Shown here: positions 43,192 through 52,471 of the stretch, one piece after another
Layout of the letters: every line of letters starts with the position of its first letter
How positions within the stretch are numbered: position 1 is the first letter of the stretch
Translations under genes and position numbers: made by a program
Assembly: GCA_039964455.1 (NCBI GenBank)
Contig: JBDVXK010000016.1
Span: 124,001 to 188,000 of the forward strand
DNA length: 64,000 nt
Direction of reading: 5' to 3'
Source: CALJFL01 sp039964455
GTDB taxonomy: Bacteria > Pseudomonadota > Gammaproteobacteria > Pseudomonadales > Halieaceae
Notes under the pieces: generated by a model
The model's input: only the letters and a program-made list of their open reading frames with translations
The model's database searches: none
What the model was told of the DNA's origin: nothing

Positions 43192-44538
43192 ATGACCCGC
43201 ATGATTTACCCCACCACAAACCCCACGGCCACCGAGCAGCTGATCATCGAGCGGGGCGAGGGTGTCTACGTTTATGACAACAACGGTAAGCAATACCTGG
43301 AAGGCATGTCGGGACTTTGGTGTACCGCGCTGGGCTACGGTAACGAGGAAGTGATCGAGGCCGCGACGCAGCAGATGAAAACGCTGGCCTACAGCCACCT
43401 GTTTGGCGGCAAGAGCCATCCTGCGGCGATAGCGCTGGCTGAGAAGTTGTCCGATATGAGCCCGGTGAAAGATGGCCGTGTCTTTTTGGGTAACTCGGGC
43501 TCTGATGCCAACGATACCCAGGTTAAGCTACTGCGCTATTATTTCAACGCGATCGGCAAGCCGGGTAAGTACAAAATTATTGCGCGGGAGCGTGGTTACC
43601 ATGGCGTTACCGTTGCCTCCGCTTCCCTGACAGGTCTGGTACCTAACCATACGCACTTCAGCCTGCCGTTTGATGCGCTGGGAGTATTACGCACAGGCTC
43701 GGCGCACTTCTACCGCGATGGTCTGCCCGGCGAATCTGAAGAGGAGTTTGCCACCCGCAGGGCCGATGAACTGGAGCAAATGATTCTGGCCGAGGGTGCC
43801 GATACCATTGCCGCCTTTATCGCCGAGCCTGTAGGCGGTGCTGGCGGTGTGATTGTGCCGCCCAATACCTACTTTGAAAAAATTCAGGCGGTGCTGAGCA
43901 AGCACGATATCTTGCTGTGGGACGACGAGGTCATTTGTGGCTTTGGTCGCACCGGTGAAGACTTTGGTGCCACTACCTACAATATGCGTCCGCAAATGGC
44001 CTCGCTGGCCAAGGCCTTGTCGTCTGCTTACATTCCATTGAGTGCGGCCATTATTGAAGGCGACATGTTCGACGCCATGGTTGATCAGGCGAATCAGGTG
44101 GGTGTGTTCGGTCACGGTTATACCTACGGTGGTCACCCTGTCGCCTGTGCTGTGGGCTCCAAGGTGATCGAGATATACGAGCGCGACAAGATCTTTGATC
44201 ACGCCCGCGACGTGGGTGCTTATCTGCAAGCAAAAATTCGTGAGTTCGCTGACCATCCCCTGGTGGGTGAGGTGCGCGGCGTGGGAATGATTGGCGCGTT
44301 GGAACTGGTTGCTAATAAAGAAACCCGCCAGCCATTCGGCGATAACTCGGTGGGTGGTTACGGCCAGAAGCGCTGTGAAGAAAATGGCCTTATCGTTCGT
44401 GCGATGGGTGGCAACAGCCTCGCGCTGTGCCCGCCCTTGATTCTCAGCAAGGCGCAGGTGGATGAGCTGTGTAGCAAGCTGGGAACCGCGCTGGAAGAGA
44501 CGCTTGCCTGGACGAAAGAGAGCGGCCTGCTGGCCTAG
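43192..44538 (+). CDS. class III PLP aminotransferase
   Basis: A 448-residue omega-type aminotransferase. GNSGSDANDTQVKLLRYY (about 101-118) holds the phosphate-binding Ser-Gly-Ser, ERGYHGVTVAS the ring region, WDDEVICGFGRTG (about 243-255) the cofactor Asp, and SLAKALSSAYIPLSA the Schiff-base Lys (about 272). Relatives include beta-alanine:pyruvate and putrescine-type transaminases. It lies 42 bp downstream of the TtuC-like gene and likely converts a terminal amine to an aldehyde or a keto compound in this pathway. Confidence 0.9.
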   Translation: MTRMIYPTTNPTATEQLIIERGEGVYVYDNNGKQYLEGMSGLWCTALGYGNEEVIEAATQQMKTLAYSHLFGGKSHPAAIALAEKLSDMSPVKDGRVFLGNSGSDANDTQVKLLRYYFNAIGKPGKYKIIARERGYHGVTVASASLTGLVPNHTHFSLPFDALGVLRTGSAHFYRDGLPGESEEEFATRRADELEQMILAEGADTIAAFIAEPVGGAGGVIVPPNTYFEKIQAVLSKHDILLWDDEVICGFGRTGEDFGATTYNMRPQMASLAKALSSAYIPLSAAIIEGDMFDAMVDQANQVGVFGHGYTYGGHPVACAVGSKVIEIYERDKIFDHARDVGAYLQAKIREFADHPLVGEVRGVGMIGALELVANKETRQPFGDNSVGGYGQKRCEENGLIVRAMGGNSLALCPPLILSKAQVDELCSKLGTALEETLAWTKESGLLA

Positions 44539-44711
44539 CGGCACCACGCGAACACACCATTGCGTTGAATCAGTCACCCGCTCCAGGGTGGCTGGCCACA
44601 TTTGACCCCACTTGGCCTGCATAGACATTTGTCTTATCGCCCGTCAGCTCCTAGACTTTGCCCACTTTTTAAGCACATTGGCAGCGTGGCATTGCCACCC
44701 GGGAGAGCACT

Positions 44712-46493
44712 GTGAGTTTCGATCTGAAAATTGTTAACGGTCTGGTTTTTGACGGCGAGGGTAGCGACCCTTTTGCCGCGAGTGTAGGCGTGCGCGACGG
44801 CATCATTGTTGAAATTGGCGCCTGTGACGGTGACGCAGCTCAAACACTGGATGCAGCTGGCCAGATTGTCACCCCGGGCTTTATTGACCTGCACACGCAT
44901 TACGACGGTCAGGTTTCCTGGGACGCCGACATGCAGCCCAGCGTGAATCACGGCGTAAGCACCGTGGTAATGGGTAGCTGTGGTGTGGGCTTCGCACCTG
45001 TGCGGGCCGACGATCGTGAAAAGCTGGTCCGCATCATGGAAGGGGTGGAAGACATTCCCGGTACCGCTCTCACCGAAGGCATCACCTGGGATTGGGAAAC
45101 GCTGCCCGAATATATGGATGCGCTTGACGCCAAACCCCACAGTGTCGATTTTGCCGTGCAGATCACCCACGACCCACTGCGTGTATATGTGATGGGCGAG
45201 CGCGCGGTATTCAATGAAAAAGCGACCCCACAAGATATCGCTGAAATGCAGCGTCTTACCCGTGAAGGCCTGGAAGCCGGCGCGATAGGTTTTTCTACTG
45301 GCCGTTCCGATGTACACCGCAGTGCCGATGGTGACTGGACACCCGCGTCCGAGGCGACAACCGAAGAGCTTTCCGGCATTGCCGCTGCCTTCGATGGTGT
45401 TGGCCACGGTGTGTTGCAGGCAGTGAATGATTTCAACCTGGAACGCGAAGGCGATATGTTCGACGAGGAATTCGACATCATCGAAAGCTTCGCCGAGGCC
45501 ACCAACGGTAGCCCTTTCTCACTGTCCCTGATGCAGCGCGACTTTGCCCCAGACCAGTGGCTGCGCATTATCGACCGCGCCGAAAAAGCGAAAGAGAAAG
45601 GCCTGAATATGCGCCTGCAAACGGCACCCCGTGGTATCGGTGTGACCGTTGGCCTGCAGTGCACCTTCCACCCGTTCATCGGCTTTCCCAGCTACAAGAC
45701 TATTTACGACCTGCCGTTGGCCGAGCGCGTAGCGCGCATGCGTGATCCTGAGTTCAAGGCACAGCTGCTGACTGAAACTTCCGAGCCTATGGCAGGTGAT
45801 GGCACTTCGGTTCCGCCTATTGCCGATGCCTTGTTGGCGGCTGTTGATTTCGTGGCCAGCAAGACCTTCCGCCTGGGCGAGAACCCGGACTATGAGCAAA
45901 CCGCGGAAACATCGGTGCTGCAGATGGCCAAGGACAAGGGCGTTTCCACGCTGGAAATGATTTACGACCTGATGCTGGAAAGTGACGGCAAAGAGCTGCT
46001 GTATTTCCCCATCTACAACTACACCGAAATGAATTACGACAATGTGTACACCATGATGCAGCACCCGCAGTCGATTATGGGTCTGTCTGACGGCGGCGCA
46101 CACGTGGGCACGGTCTGTGATTCAAGCTTCCCCACATACCTGCTCTCCTACTGGACTCGCGACCGTGTGCGCGGTGGCAAGCTGGAACTGGCCGATGCGA
46201 TTCGTCGCCTCACCAGTGACATTGCCGACTACAGTGGCATGACGGACCGCGGTCGCCTGAAGGTTGGCCTGAAAGCCAACATCAATGTTATCGATATGGA
46301 AAAGCTGCGCCTGTTTGCCCCGCATATGGTGGAAGACCTTCCCGCGGGCGGCCAACGCCTGCTGCAGGAAGCCCAGGGCTATCGCGCGGTGATTGTTGCC
46401 GGTGAGGTAGTGCTGGAAAATGACGCGCTTACCGGTAAGTACCCCGGTCGCCTGGTGCGTATGGGCCATCTTGAGCAGCAAGCCGCCGCTTGA
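44712..46493 (+). CDS. amidohydrolase, N-acyl-D-amino-acid deacylase type
   Basis: A 593-residue metal-dependent amidohydrolase. VTPGFIDLHTHYDGQ (about 55-69) carries the first His-x-His, VMGSCGVGFAPVR (about 87-99) the D-aminoacylase-like Cys, and SDGGAHVGTVCDSSFP the later metal Asp. The C-terminal beta-sandwich region (GLKANINVIDM) is also family-like. The GTG start has GGGAG upstream. D-aminoacylase homologues hydrolyse N-acyl-D-amino acids, dipeptides or related amides. A 173-bp gap precedes it, so it may have its own promoter. Confidence 0.85.
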   Translation: MSFDLKIVNGLVFDGEGSDPFAASVGVRDGIIVEIGACDGDAAQTLDAAGQIVTPGFIDLHTHYDGQVSWDADMQPSVNHGVSTVVMGSCGVGFAPVRADDREKLVRIMEGVEDIPGTALTEGITWDWETLPEYMDALDAKPHSVDFAVQITHDPLRVYVMGERAVFNEKATPQDIAEMQRLTREGLEAGAIGFSTGRSDVHRSADGDWTPASEATTEELSGIAAAFDGVGHGVLQAVNDFNLEREGDMFDEEFDIIESFAEATNGSPFSLSLMQRDFAPDQWLRIIDRAEKAKEKGLNMRLQTAPRGIGVTVGLQCTFHPFIGFPSYKTIYDLPLAERVARMRDPEFKAQLLTETSEPMAGDGTSVPPIADALLAAVDFVASKTFRLGENPDYEQTAETSVLQMAKDKGVSTLEMIYDLMLESDGKELLYFPIYNYTEMNYDNVYTMMQHPQSIMGLSDGGAHVGTVCDSSFPTYLLSYWTRDRVRGGKLELADAIRRLTSDIADYSGMTDRGRLKVGLKANINVIDMEKLRLFAPHMVEDLPAGGQRLLQEAQGYRAVIVAGEVVLENDALTGKYPGRLVRMGHLEQQAAA

Positions 46494-46536
46494 TTCGCGG
46501 CGGTAGTTTGCCAAACCCTCACCAGAGTCCCGGCTG

Positions 46537-47301
46537 ATGTTGGAATCACTGTCGGGCATTCTGGCTGCGGTATCACCGCTTGAGCTGGTGCTGGTGTGGG
46601 CCGTTGTGGTGTTTGCCGCGGTGATGCGCGCTTTCACCGGCTTTGGTTTTGCGTTAACGGCCGTGCCGGTGTTCGCGTTGTTTATGCCGCCCACGCAAGC
46701 GGTGGTGCTCAGTGCCTCCCTCGCGCTTTCTGTTAGCCTGCTTACACTCAAAACCTACTGGGGAAAGTATCCGGTTGGCGGCATGGCGCCCATGATAGTG
46801 ATGGCCGCAATCGGCACCGTCATCGGTGCTGCTGCCTTGACCTATATCTCGCCACAGCAGTTCAAGTTGTGGATTGGTTGTTCGGTGATTCTTGCCTGCC
46901 TGGGTCTGACCTTTTATCGACCCGCCCGCCAACATGGCAGCAGGCTACTCAGTGGCTTAAGCGGCATTACCTCGGGTTTACTAAATGGTGCGTTCGCGAT
47001 CCCCGGACCACCGGTGATTATTTATGCCATGGCCGCCGAGCCCGAGCCCGAACGCAGTCGCGCCTTGCTGATGACCTTCTTTCTCTTCTCTGCCGTGATC
47101 GCGCTGATTTCTTATGTGGTGGCAGGCTTTGTGAACGTCACCTCGCTGTGGCTGTTTGCGCTAGGCTTTCCCGCCATGTATCTGGGCGACAAGTTGGGTT
47201 ATCGCCTGTTCCGCAGTTACGGTACAACCCTGCACAGACGGGTGGCATTGCTGCTGCTGTTCGTTGTGGGTGTGTCGATTACCTTGAACGCGTTGCTGTA
47301 A
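46537..47301 (+). CDS. TauE/SafE-family anion permease
   Basis: A 254-residue membrane protein with about eight hydrophobic segments, of the TauE/SafE family (sulfite/organosulfonate exporters and relatives). The motif FTGFGFALTAVP and the second-half repeat GLLNGAFAIPGPPVI match the family's doubled Gly/Pro-rich motif. Substrates of this family are mostly small anions. It follows the amidohydrolase by 43 bp and may export an acid or sulfur anion formed in the pathway. Confidence 0.82.
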   Translation: MLESLSGILAAVSPLELVLVWAVVVFAAVMRAFTGFGFALTAVPVFALFMPPTQAVVLSASLALSVSLLTLKTYWGKYPVGGMAPMIVMAAIGTVIGAAALTYISPQQFKLWIGCSVILACLGLTFYRPARQHGSRLLSGLSGITSGLLNGAFAIPGPPVIIYAMAAEPEPERSRALLMTFFLFSAVIALISYVVAGFVNVTSLWLFALGFPAMYLGDKLGYRLFRSYGTTLHRRVALLLLFVVGVSITLNALL

Positions 47302-47360
47302 GCACGACCACGATCCGCTAAGCTCTGCTTTTACCGTCCGGATGTAGCAAGAGGTAGGCA

Positions 47361-48809
47361 ATGAGTTCAGCAGACATCGGTTTGATCGGCTTGGCTGTGA
47401 TGGGCCAGAACCTGGTGATGAATATGAACGACCACGGCTTCACCGTGGCGGTGTTCAATCGAACCACCAGCAAAGTCGACGAATTCCTGGCGGGTGCTGC
47501 AGCAGGCAGCGCGGTTATCGGCACTCACTCCATCGAGGAGCTGGTCGCGTCTTTGAAAAGCCCGCGGCGTATCATGCTGATGGTGAAGGCAGGCCCGGTG
47601 GTCGATCAATGTATCGCTCAATTGCTGCCACATCTTTCCCCTGGCGATATCATCATCGACGGCGGTAACTCCCTGTATACCGATACCGAACGACGAGTGG
47701 CTGAGCTGGCCGACAAGGGATTACGGTTTATTGGCACCGGTGTCTCTGGCGGCGAGGAGGGTGCCCGCAACGGCCCATCCATTATGCCCGGCGGCAACCG
47801 CGAGGCCTGGCCGTCCGTGCAACCCATACTGCAGGCCATCGCTGCCAAGGTTGGTGACAACGAACCCTGCTGCGACTGGGTGGGTAATGGCGGCGCGGGT
47901 CACTACGTGAAGATGGTGCACAACGGCATTGAGTACGGTGATATGCAACTCATCGCCGAGGCCTATGACTTGTTGCGCTTCGCCGGATTCAGCGAGCTGG
48001 AGATGCAGGCCATTTTTGCACGCTGGAACACCGGCGTATTGAACAGTTACCTGGTGGAAATCACCGCCGATATACTGGCTTACCGGGATGAAGACGGACG
48101 TTATGTCCTGGCCGATATTCTCGATGCCGCAGGGCAGAAGGGGACGGGTAAGTGGACCGGTATTAGTGCGCTGGAGAGCGGTATTCCGCTTACGCTGATC
48201 AGCGAGGCCGTGTTTGCACGCTGTATCTCAGCGCAGAAAGAAGAGCGGGTAGTCGCTGCTGATACCTTGCCAGGCCCGGGATTCACCTTCACTGGTGACA
48301 GGGAGCAACTGGTAGCCGATCTGGAGCAGGCCCTGTATGCCGCCAAGATTATCTCCTACGCCCAGGGCTTTATGTTGCTGCGCGAGGCTTCTACGGAAAA
48401 CGACTGGCAGCTGGACTATGCCGCCATCGCTTTACTGTGGCGCGGTGGATGTATTATCCGCTCCGCCTTTCTGGGTGATATCGCCGCCGCTTACAAAAAC
48501 GATCCCGACTTATCCAACCTGCTGCTGGCGGAATTTTTCAGTACTGCCATGGCCGACACCCAAAGTGCCTGGCGCAATACTATCGCTACTGCCATAAGCC
48601 AGGGTGTGCCGGTGCCCTGCCTGTCATCCGGGCTGGCCTTTTATGACAGTTATCGCAGCGCCAGTTTGCCGGCTAATCTCATACAGGCGCAGCGCGATTA
48701 CTTTGGCGCCCACACCTACGAGCGCGTAGACAGCCCGCGTGGCGAGTATTTTCACAGTAACTGGACAGGGTCGGGTGGGGCGGTGTCGTCAAGTCAGTAC
48801 GAGGTGTGA
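47361..48809 (+). CDS. gndA: 6-phosphogluconate dehydrogenase, decarboxylating
   Basis: A 482-residue long-form 6-phosphogluconate dehydrogenase. GLAVMGQNLVMN (10-21) binds the coenzyme, IIDGGNSLYTDTERR (about 96-110) is a family signature and GAGHYVKMVHNGIEYGD (about 178-194) carries the catalytic Lys and Asn-Gly-Ile-Glu-Tyr. It makes ribulose 5-phosphate and CO2 in the oxidative pentose phosphate path. It stands alone, with a gap on each side. Confidence 0.95.
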   Translation: MSSADIGLIGLAVMGQNLVMNMNDHGFTVAVFNRTTSKVDEFLAGAAAGSAVIGTHSIEELVASLKSPRRIMLMVKAGPVVDQCIAQLLPHLSPGDIIIDGGNSLYTDTERRVAELADKGLRFIGTGVSGGEEGARNGPSIMPGGNREAWPSVQPILQAIAAKVGDNEPCCDWVGNGGAGHYVKMVHNGIEYGDMQLIAEAYDLLRFAGFSELEMQAIFARWNTGVLNSYLVEITADILAYRDEDGRYVLADILDAAGQKGTGKWTGISALESGIPLTLISEAVFARCISAQKEERVVAADTLPGPGFTFTGDREQLVADLEQALYAAKIISYAQGFMLLREASTENDWQLDYAAIALLWRGGCIIRSAFLGDIAAAYKNDPDLSNLLLAEFFSTAMADTQSAWRNTIATAISQGVPVPCLSSGLAFYDSYRSASLPANLIQAQRDYFGAHTYERVDSPRGEYFHSNWTGSGGAVSSSQYEV

Positions 48810-48835
48810 TCGCACTTAGGTAATCCCGATGCGGA

Positions 48836-49318
48836 TTATTGTTTGACGTTATCCCTGACGATGCGTTGTTTCTGTCGGTCCCACTCGCGGTTCTTCTGGG
48901 TGTCGCGTTTATCGTGAGCCTGTTTACCTTCGGCCAGAGCAATACGCGCTTTCACCAGATGCCCCTTCCAGTAAAGCTGGGTGCAAACGCAGGTGAGGCC
49001 TTTTTTGGAAACCGCCGCGAGGATCTTCGCTAACTCTTTTTTGTTGAGCAGCAGCTTGCGTGTGCGGGTGGGGTCGGTAACAAAGTGGGTGGAGGCAGTT
49101 GGCAGCGGGGTGATCTGTGCACCCAGCAGGAAAGCCTCGCCATCTTTCATCAACACATAGGTATCGGTGAGTTGCACTTTACCCTCGCGCAGGCTTTTAA
49201 CTTCCCAGCCAGTCAGGACAACGCCCGCTTCAAATGTTTCGGTCAGGTTGTAGTCGAAACTTGCGCGCTTGTTCTGGGCGATGACGTTGCTGGGTTTTTT
49301 GTGTTTCTTCTTGCTCAT
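48836..49318 (-). CDS. smpB: SsrA-binding protein SmpB
   Basis: A 160-residue basic protein: [20 protein letters not shown] at the start, the family [10 protein letters not shown] (about 40-49), [10 protein letters not shown] (about 82), and the lysine-rich tail with [16 protein letters not shown] that enters the decoding site. The ATG at 49318 is chosen rather than 49327 because of the family start. It binds tmRNA, whose gene lies at 17170-17560 in this window. Confidence 0.96.
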   Translation of the reverse strand: MSKKKHKKPSNVIAQNKRASFDYNLTETFEAGVVLTGWEVKSLREGKVQLTDTYVLMKDGEAFLLGAQITPLPTASTHFVTDPTRTRKLLLNKKELAKILAAVSKKGLTCVCTQLYWKGHLVKARIALAEGKQAHDKRDTQKNREWDRQKQRIVRDNVKQ

Positions 49319-49431
49319 GGCGCGCATTATACGGACAAGGCTTCGGCGTTAAACGTGAATCTTTCCCTTTTAAGCCGCGGCGCTGTGATACAGTCTAAGC
49401 CTATGATAACAATGATATTTTCGCCCCACCT

Positions 49432-50790
49432 GTGAGCACGCCAACGCCGCTTGGTCGCTGGCACTCGCGCACGACCTTCGTACTCGCGCTGTCGGCATCG
49501 GCGGTGGGCCTGGGTAATCTTTGGCGATTTTCCTACCTCGTTGGTGAGAATGGCGGCGCGCCCTTTGTGCTCGCCTACCTTGTTTGTCTGTTCGCGATCG
49601 CCGTGCCGGTACTCATCGCCGAGGTGGTGGTTGGCAATCATGCGCGCAGTAGTCCGGTGCTGGCACTGCGACATGCGGCGGATCGGTCCTTGCGCTCTCG
49701 CGCCTGGGCTGTGGTTGGTGTTGTTGCCTGTCTGGCGGCGCTGTTGATTTTGCCTTATTACTCCGTGGTGGCCGGCTGGTCGCTTTCTTATGCCTTGTCC
49801 ATGCAGGCTGGCGAATTCGCAGCTGCCAGTGGCGTGATGGTCGGCGAGTTGTTTCAACAATTCCTGGTAGACGCCAGTGCCCAGATAAAGTGGCACAGCA
49901 TTTTCCTGCTGGTGGTATTGCTGATAGTCAGTCTCGGTGTACGCCGGGGGTTGGGCTTACTTGTGTGGTTGGCGGTGCCTGCCTTGTTGGCCTTGCTGGG
50001 CGTGTTGGTGAAGTTTTCCATGGACCATGGCGATGTGGCCGCGGCGCAATCGTTTCTGTTTGGTATTCAGCCGCTCGATTTCACGCCACAGTCGTGGCTG
50101 GTGGCGCTGGGCCATGCCTTTTATACCCTGGGCGTTGGGGTGGGTATAGGGATCAGCTACGGCGCCTATGCACCGCAGCGCATTCCCATTGGTCGCTCGG
50201 TGCTGGCGGTGGCGGTGTTTGATACCTTGATCGCGCTATTTGCCGGCATCGCTATTTTCCCTATTGTTTTTGCCAATAATATTGAGCCCTCCATGGGCCC
50301 GGGCTTGTTGTTCGTCAGTGTGCCCTATGCCTTTGGCAACATTGCTGCCGGTGAGTTGTACGGTGCCTTGTTCTTCCTGCTGGTCGTGATTGCCGCGCTG
50401 GGGTCCGCCGTCGCCCTGCTGGAGCCGGTGGTGGGAACCCTGAAGCAGATGTTGCGTGTGCGTCGTTTCACCGCGGTGGTGATTGCCGGCGCGATGGTTT
50501 GGGTGCTGGGCGTGGGTGTGGCCCTGTCCTTTGGCGGTGCAGATAATGCCGGGGTGCTGGCCGGGCTTAACCTCTTCGATTTGCTGGACCGCTTGACCTC
50601 GCTGATGTTGCTGCCGTTATCGGCGCTGCTACTGTCCCTGTTCGTGGGCTGGCGCATGCGTCCGGTGTTGCTGCGATATGTGCTGGACCGTGAGTCGGGG
50701 GTGTTTTTCTCGCTCTGGTACTTCTTTTTACGGTATATTGTGCCGCCTGCCATTATCACCTTGTTTGTCAGTACAGTGGTTCTGGCTTGA
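49432..50790 (+). CDS. sodium-dependent transporter, NSS (SNF) family
   Basis: A 452-residue, 11-12-segment membrane transporter. ASAVGLGNLWRFSYLVGENG (about 22-41) is the conserved TM1 region that binds sodium and substrate in the LeuT family. A GTG start is used. Family members import amino acids or related solutes with sodium. It sits between smpB and ratA, a position usually without this gene in related chromosomes, so it may be a lineage-specific insertion. Confidence 0.9.
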   Translation: MSTPTPLGRWHSRTTFVLALSASAVGLGNLWRFSYLVGENGGAPFVLAYLVCLFAIAVPVLIAEVVVGNHARSSPVLALRHAADRSLRSRAWAVVGVVACLAALLILPYYSVVAGWSLSYALSMQAGEFAAASGVMVGELFQQFLVDASAQIKWHSIFLLVVLLIVSLGVRRGLGLLVWLAVPALLALLGVLVKFSMDHGDVAAAQSFLFGIQPLDFTPQSWLVALGHAFYTLGVGVGIGISYGAYAPQRIPIGRSVLAVAVFDTLIALFAGIAIFPIVFANNIEPSMGPGLLFVSVPYAFGNIAAGELYGALFFLLVVIAALGSAVALLEPVVGTLKQMLRVRRFTAVVIAGAMVWVLGVGVALSFGGADNAGVLAGLNLFDLLDRLTSLMLLPLSALLLSLFVGWRMRPVLLRYVLDRESGVFFSLWYFFLRYIVPPAIITLFVSTVVLA

Positions 50791-50817
50791 TTTGAATTAT
50801 GCAAATTGTCGCGGGAT

Positions 50818-51249
50818 ATGACCCTAATTAATCGCAGTGCCTTGCTTCCCTATGCCGCCGGGCAACTGTTTGAGTTGGTCAACGATATCGAGTCGTACCC
50901 GCAGTACATGGACGGCTGTGTAGGCGCGGAAGTACTGCGGCGTGAAGATGACCTGATAGAGGCCAGGCTGGATTTGGCCAGGGGCGGCATACGGCAGAGT
51001 TTCTGTACCCGCAATACGCTGGTCCTCAGCGAACAAATCACGCTGGAGTTGCTGGAGGGGCCGTTTGAGTATTTCGGTGGCAGCTGGGATTTTCGCGCAT
51101 TGGGCGATACCGCCTGCAAGGTGTCGCTGAATCTGGAGTTCACCATTAACAACGGCCTGCTGGGCGCGGCTGCGGCCAAGTTGTTTGAACGGGTAACCAA
51201 CAACCTGGTGGACTCGGTCAGCAAACGCGCGACAGAAATTTACGGATAA
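50818..51249 (+). CDS. ratA: RatA/COQ10-type SRPBCC protein
   Basis: A 143-residue protein of the START-like COQ10/RatA family: NRSALLPYAAGQLFELVNDIES, YPQYMDGC, and a C-terminal helix (AAAKLFERVTNNLVDSVSKRA). E. coli RatA has been reported to affect ribosome subunit association; yeast relatives bind ubiquinone. The ATG at 50818 is taken; a TTG at 50806 is possible. It is 4 bp upstream of an RnfH-type gene and conserved near smpB. Confidence 0.88.
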   Translation: MTLINRSALLPYAAGQLFELVNDIESYPQYMDGCVGAEVLRREDDLIEARLDLARGGIRQSFCTRNTLVLSEQITLELLEGPFEYFGGSWDFRALGDTACKVSLNLEFTINNGLLGAAAAKLFERVTNNLVDSVSKRATEIYG

Positions 51250-51253
51250 GGCT

Positions 51254-51574
51254 ATGAGTGACGAGACTACTATTGGCGTTGAAGTGGCATACGCCACGCC
51301 GGACAAGCAATGCATAGTGCCCCTGACTGTCCCTGAGGGCACCACTGCGCTGGCAGCGGCGCAGCAGTCTGGCCTGGACAAGCAGTACGAAGGTTTGTCT
51401 ATCGAGGATTCGAAGCTGGGAATTTTTGGCAAAGCCGTTGCTGCGACCCAGGTACTCAAGGCAGGTGACCGGGTAGAAATTTATCGCCCGTTAATTGCTG
51501 ATCCCAAGGAAGTGCGCAAGGCGCGTGCGGCCAAAGCCAAGGAACGTCGCGCCCAGGATAAGGACGCCGACTAG
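51254..51574 (+). CDS. rnfH: RnfH-family ubiquitin-fold protein
   Basis: A 106-residue protein of the RnfH/RatB family: VEVAYATPDKQCIVPLTVPEG, then IEDSKLGIFGKAV and GDRVEIYRPLIADPKEVRKARA near the end, the strongest family signature. The fold is like ubiquitin; its biochemical role is not settled. It is coupled to ratA by a 4-bp gap and convergent with bamE, 1 bp away. Confidence 0.92.
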   Translation: MSDETTIGVEVAYATPDKQCIVPLTVPEGTTALAAAQQSGLDKQYEGLSIEDSKLGIFGKAVAATQVLKAGDRVEIYRPLIADPKEVRKARAAKAKERRAQDKDAD

Positions 51575-51575
51575 G

Positions 51576-51974
51576 CTAGCTGTCGGTGGTTTCGTCTTCG
51601 CTGGCGTCGGTTGTGTCTTCAGCGGGGGCTTCAACTGCAGAATCATCCGCCCATTCCGGTAGATAGTCGCCTGTCACGTTGGCCAGCTTGTCACCGTCGA
51701 AGTGCACAGTGAATTGCGCCTGGGTGATCACATCCTGGCCATTACTCATGCGGTAGGGGTAATCCCAACGGTCCTGATTGAAGGTGTCTTCCACCAGTGG
51801 TGTGCCCAGGATGAACCTGACCTGACGCTTGCTCATGCCTGGCTTGAGCTGGTCAGCCATTTCGGCAGTGACAATATTGCCCTGCTCCACGTCGATTTTG
51901 TAAACGCCGGGAAAGCCGACAAAACCGCAGGCCGTTAGCGTGAGCATTAAAATCGCAGAGAACAAGATGCGCAT
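51576..51974 (-). CDS. bamE: outer-membrane assembly lipoprotein BamE (SmpA/OmlA)
   Basis: A 132-residue lipoprotein from the ATG at 51974; the signal peptide ends in the lipobox LTAC, so Cys16 is the lipid-bearing first residue. The BamE core is GVYKIDVEQGN, LKPGMSKRQVRFILGTPLVED and WDYPYRM. A longer start would spoil the signal sequence. An acidic C-terminal tail (DSAVEAPAEDTTDASEDE) is added. It belongs to the BAM complex that inserts beta-barrel proteins, including receptors such as the one at 28573. Confidence 0.95.
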   Translation of the reverse strand: MRILFSAILMLTLTACGFVGFPGVYKIDVEQGNIVTAEMADQLKPGMSKRQVRFILGTPLVEDTFNQDRWDYPYRMSNGQDVITQAQFTVHFDGDKLANVTGDYLPEWADDSAVEAPAEDTTDASEDETTDS

Positions 51975-52051
51975 GGCGGGGTAAAACTTCCACTTCGAGT
52001 ATAGGGGTGGCATCATAACCCTACTGAACTTCGCAGAGAACCCCCCGAACC

Positions 52052-52471
52052 ATGGCCGTGGAAAATCAGGAGCTGCGCAAAGCAGGTCTGAAAGTGACCT
52101 TGCCCCGCGTGAAGATACTCCAGATCCTCGAGAGTACCGATTCTGGCCCTCAGCACATGAGTGCCGAGGACTTGTACCGTGCGCTGCTGGATGCCGGTGA
52201 GGATGTGGGGCTGGCGACGGTTTATCGTGTTCTCACCCAGTTTGAAACCGCAGGTCTGGTAACCAGACATAACTTTGAGACCGGACACTCCGTATTCGAG
52301 CTGGCCAAAGGCGACCACCATGACCATATGGTCTGCGTGAGTAGTGGTGAGGTGATTGAATTCACCGACTCAGTGATTGAACAGCGCCAGCACGAGATTG
52401 CCCGGGAACATGGCTACGAGCTGGTCGATCACTCGTTGGTGCTATACGTACGCAAGAGCGAAGACAGCTAG
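52052..52471 (+). CDS. fur: ferric uptake regulator Fur
   Basis: A 139-residue metal-dependent repressor: KVTLPRVKILQIL and EDVGLATVYRVLTQFETAGL form the DNA-binding domain, KGDHHDHMVCVSSGEVIEF (about 87-105) the metal region and HEIAREHGYELVDHSLVLY the dimer part. Only the first Cys of the E. coli CxxC pair is present (the second is Ser), as also in some pseudomonad Fur proteins. It is divergent from bamE (77-bp gap), as in Pseudomonas. Confidence 0.95.
   Translation: MAVENQELRKAGLKVTLPRVKILQILESTDSGPQHMSAEDLYRALLDAGEDVGLATVYRVLTQFETAGLVTRHNFETGHSVFELAKGDHHDHMVCVSSGEVIEFTDSVIEQRQHEIAREHGYELVDHSLVLYVRKSEDS

Noticed and set aside
43687..44628. Minus-strand frame of 313 residues
   Set aside because: It lies antisense to the class III aminotransferase, whose PLP motifs are intact; the frame reflects GC-rich codon bias.
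49390..49431. Possible Fur box upstream of the NSS transporter
   Set aside because: The AT-rich stretch has only loose similarity to the Fur consensus and could be chance.
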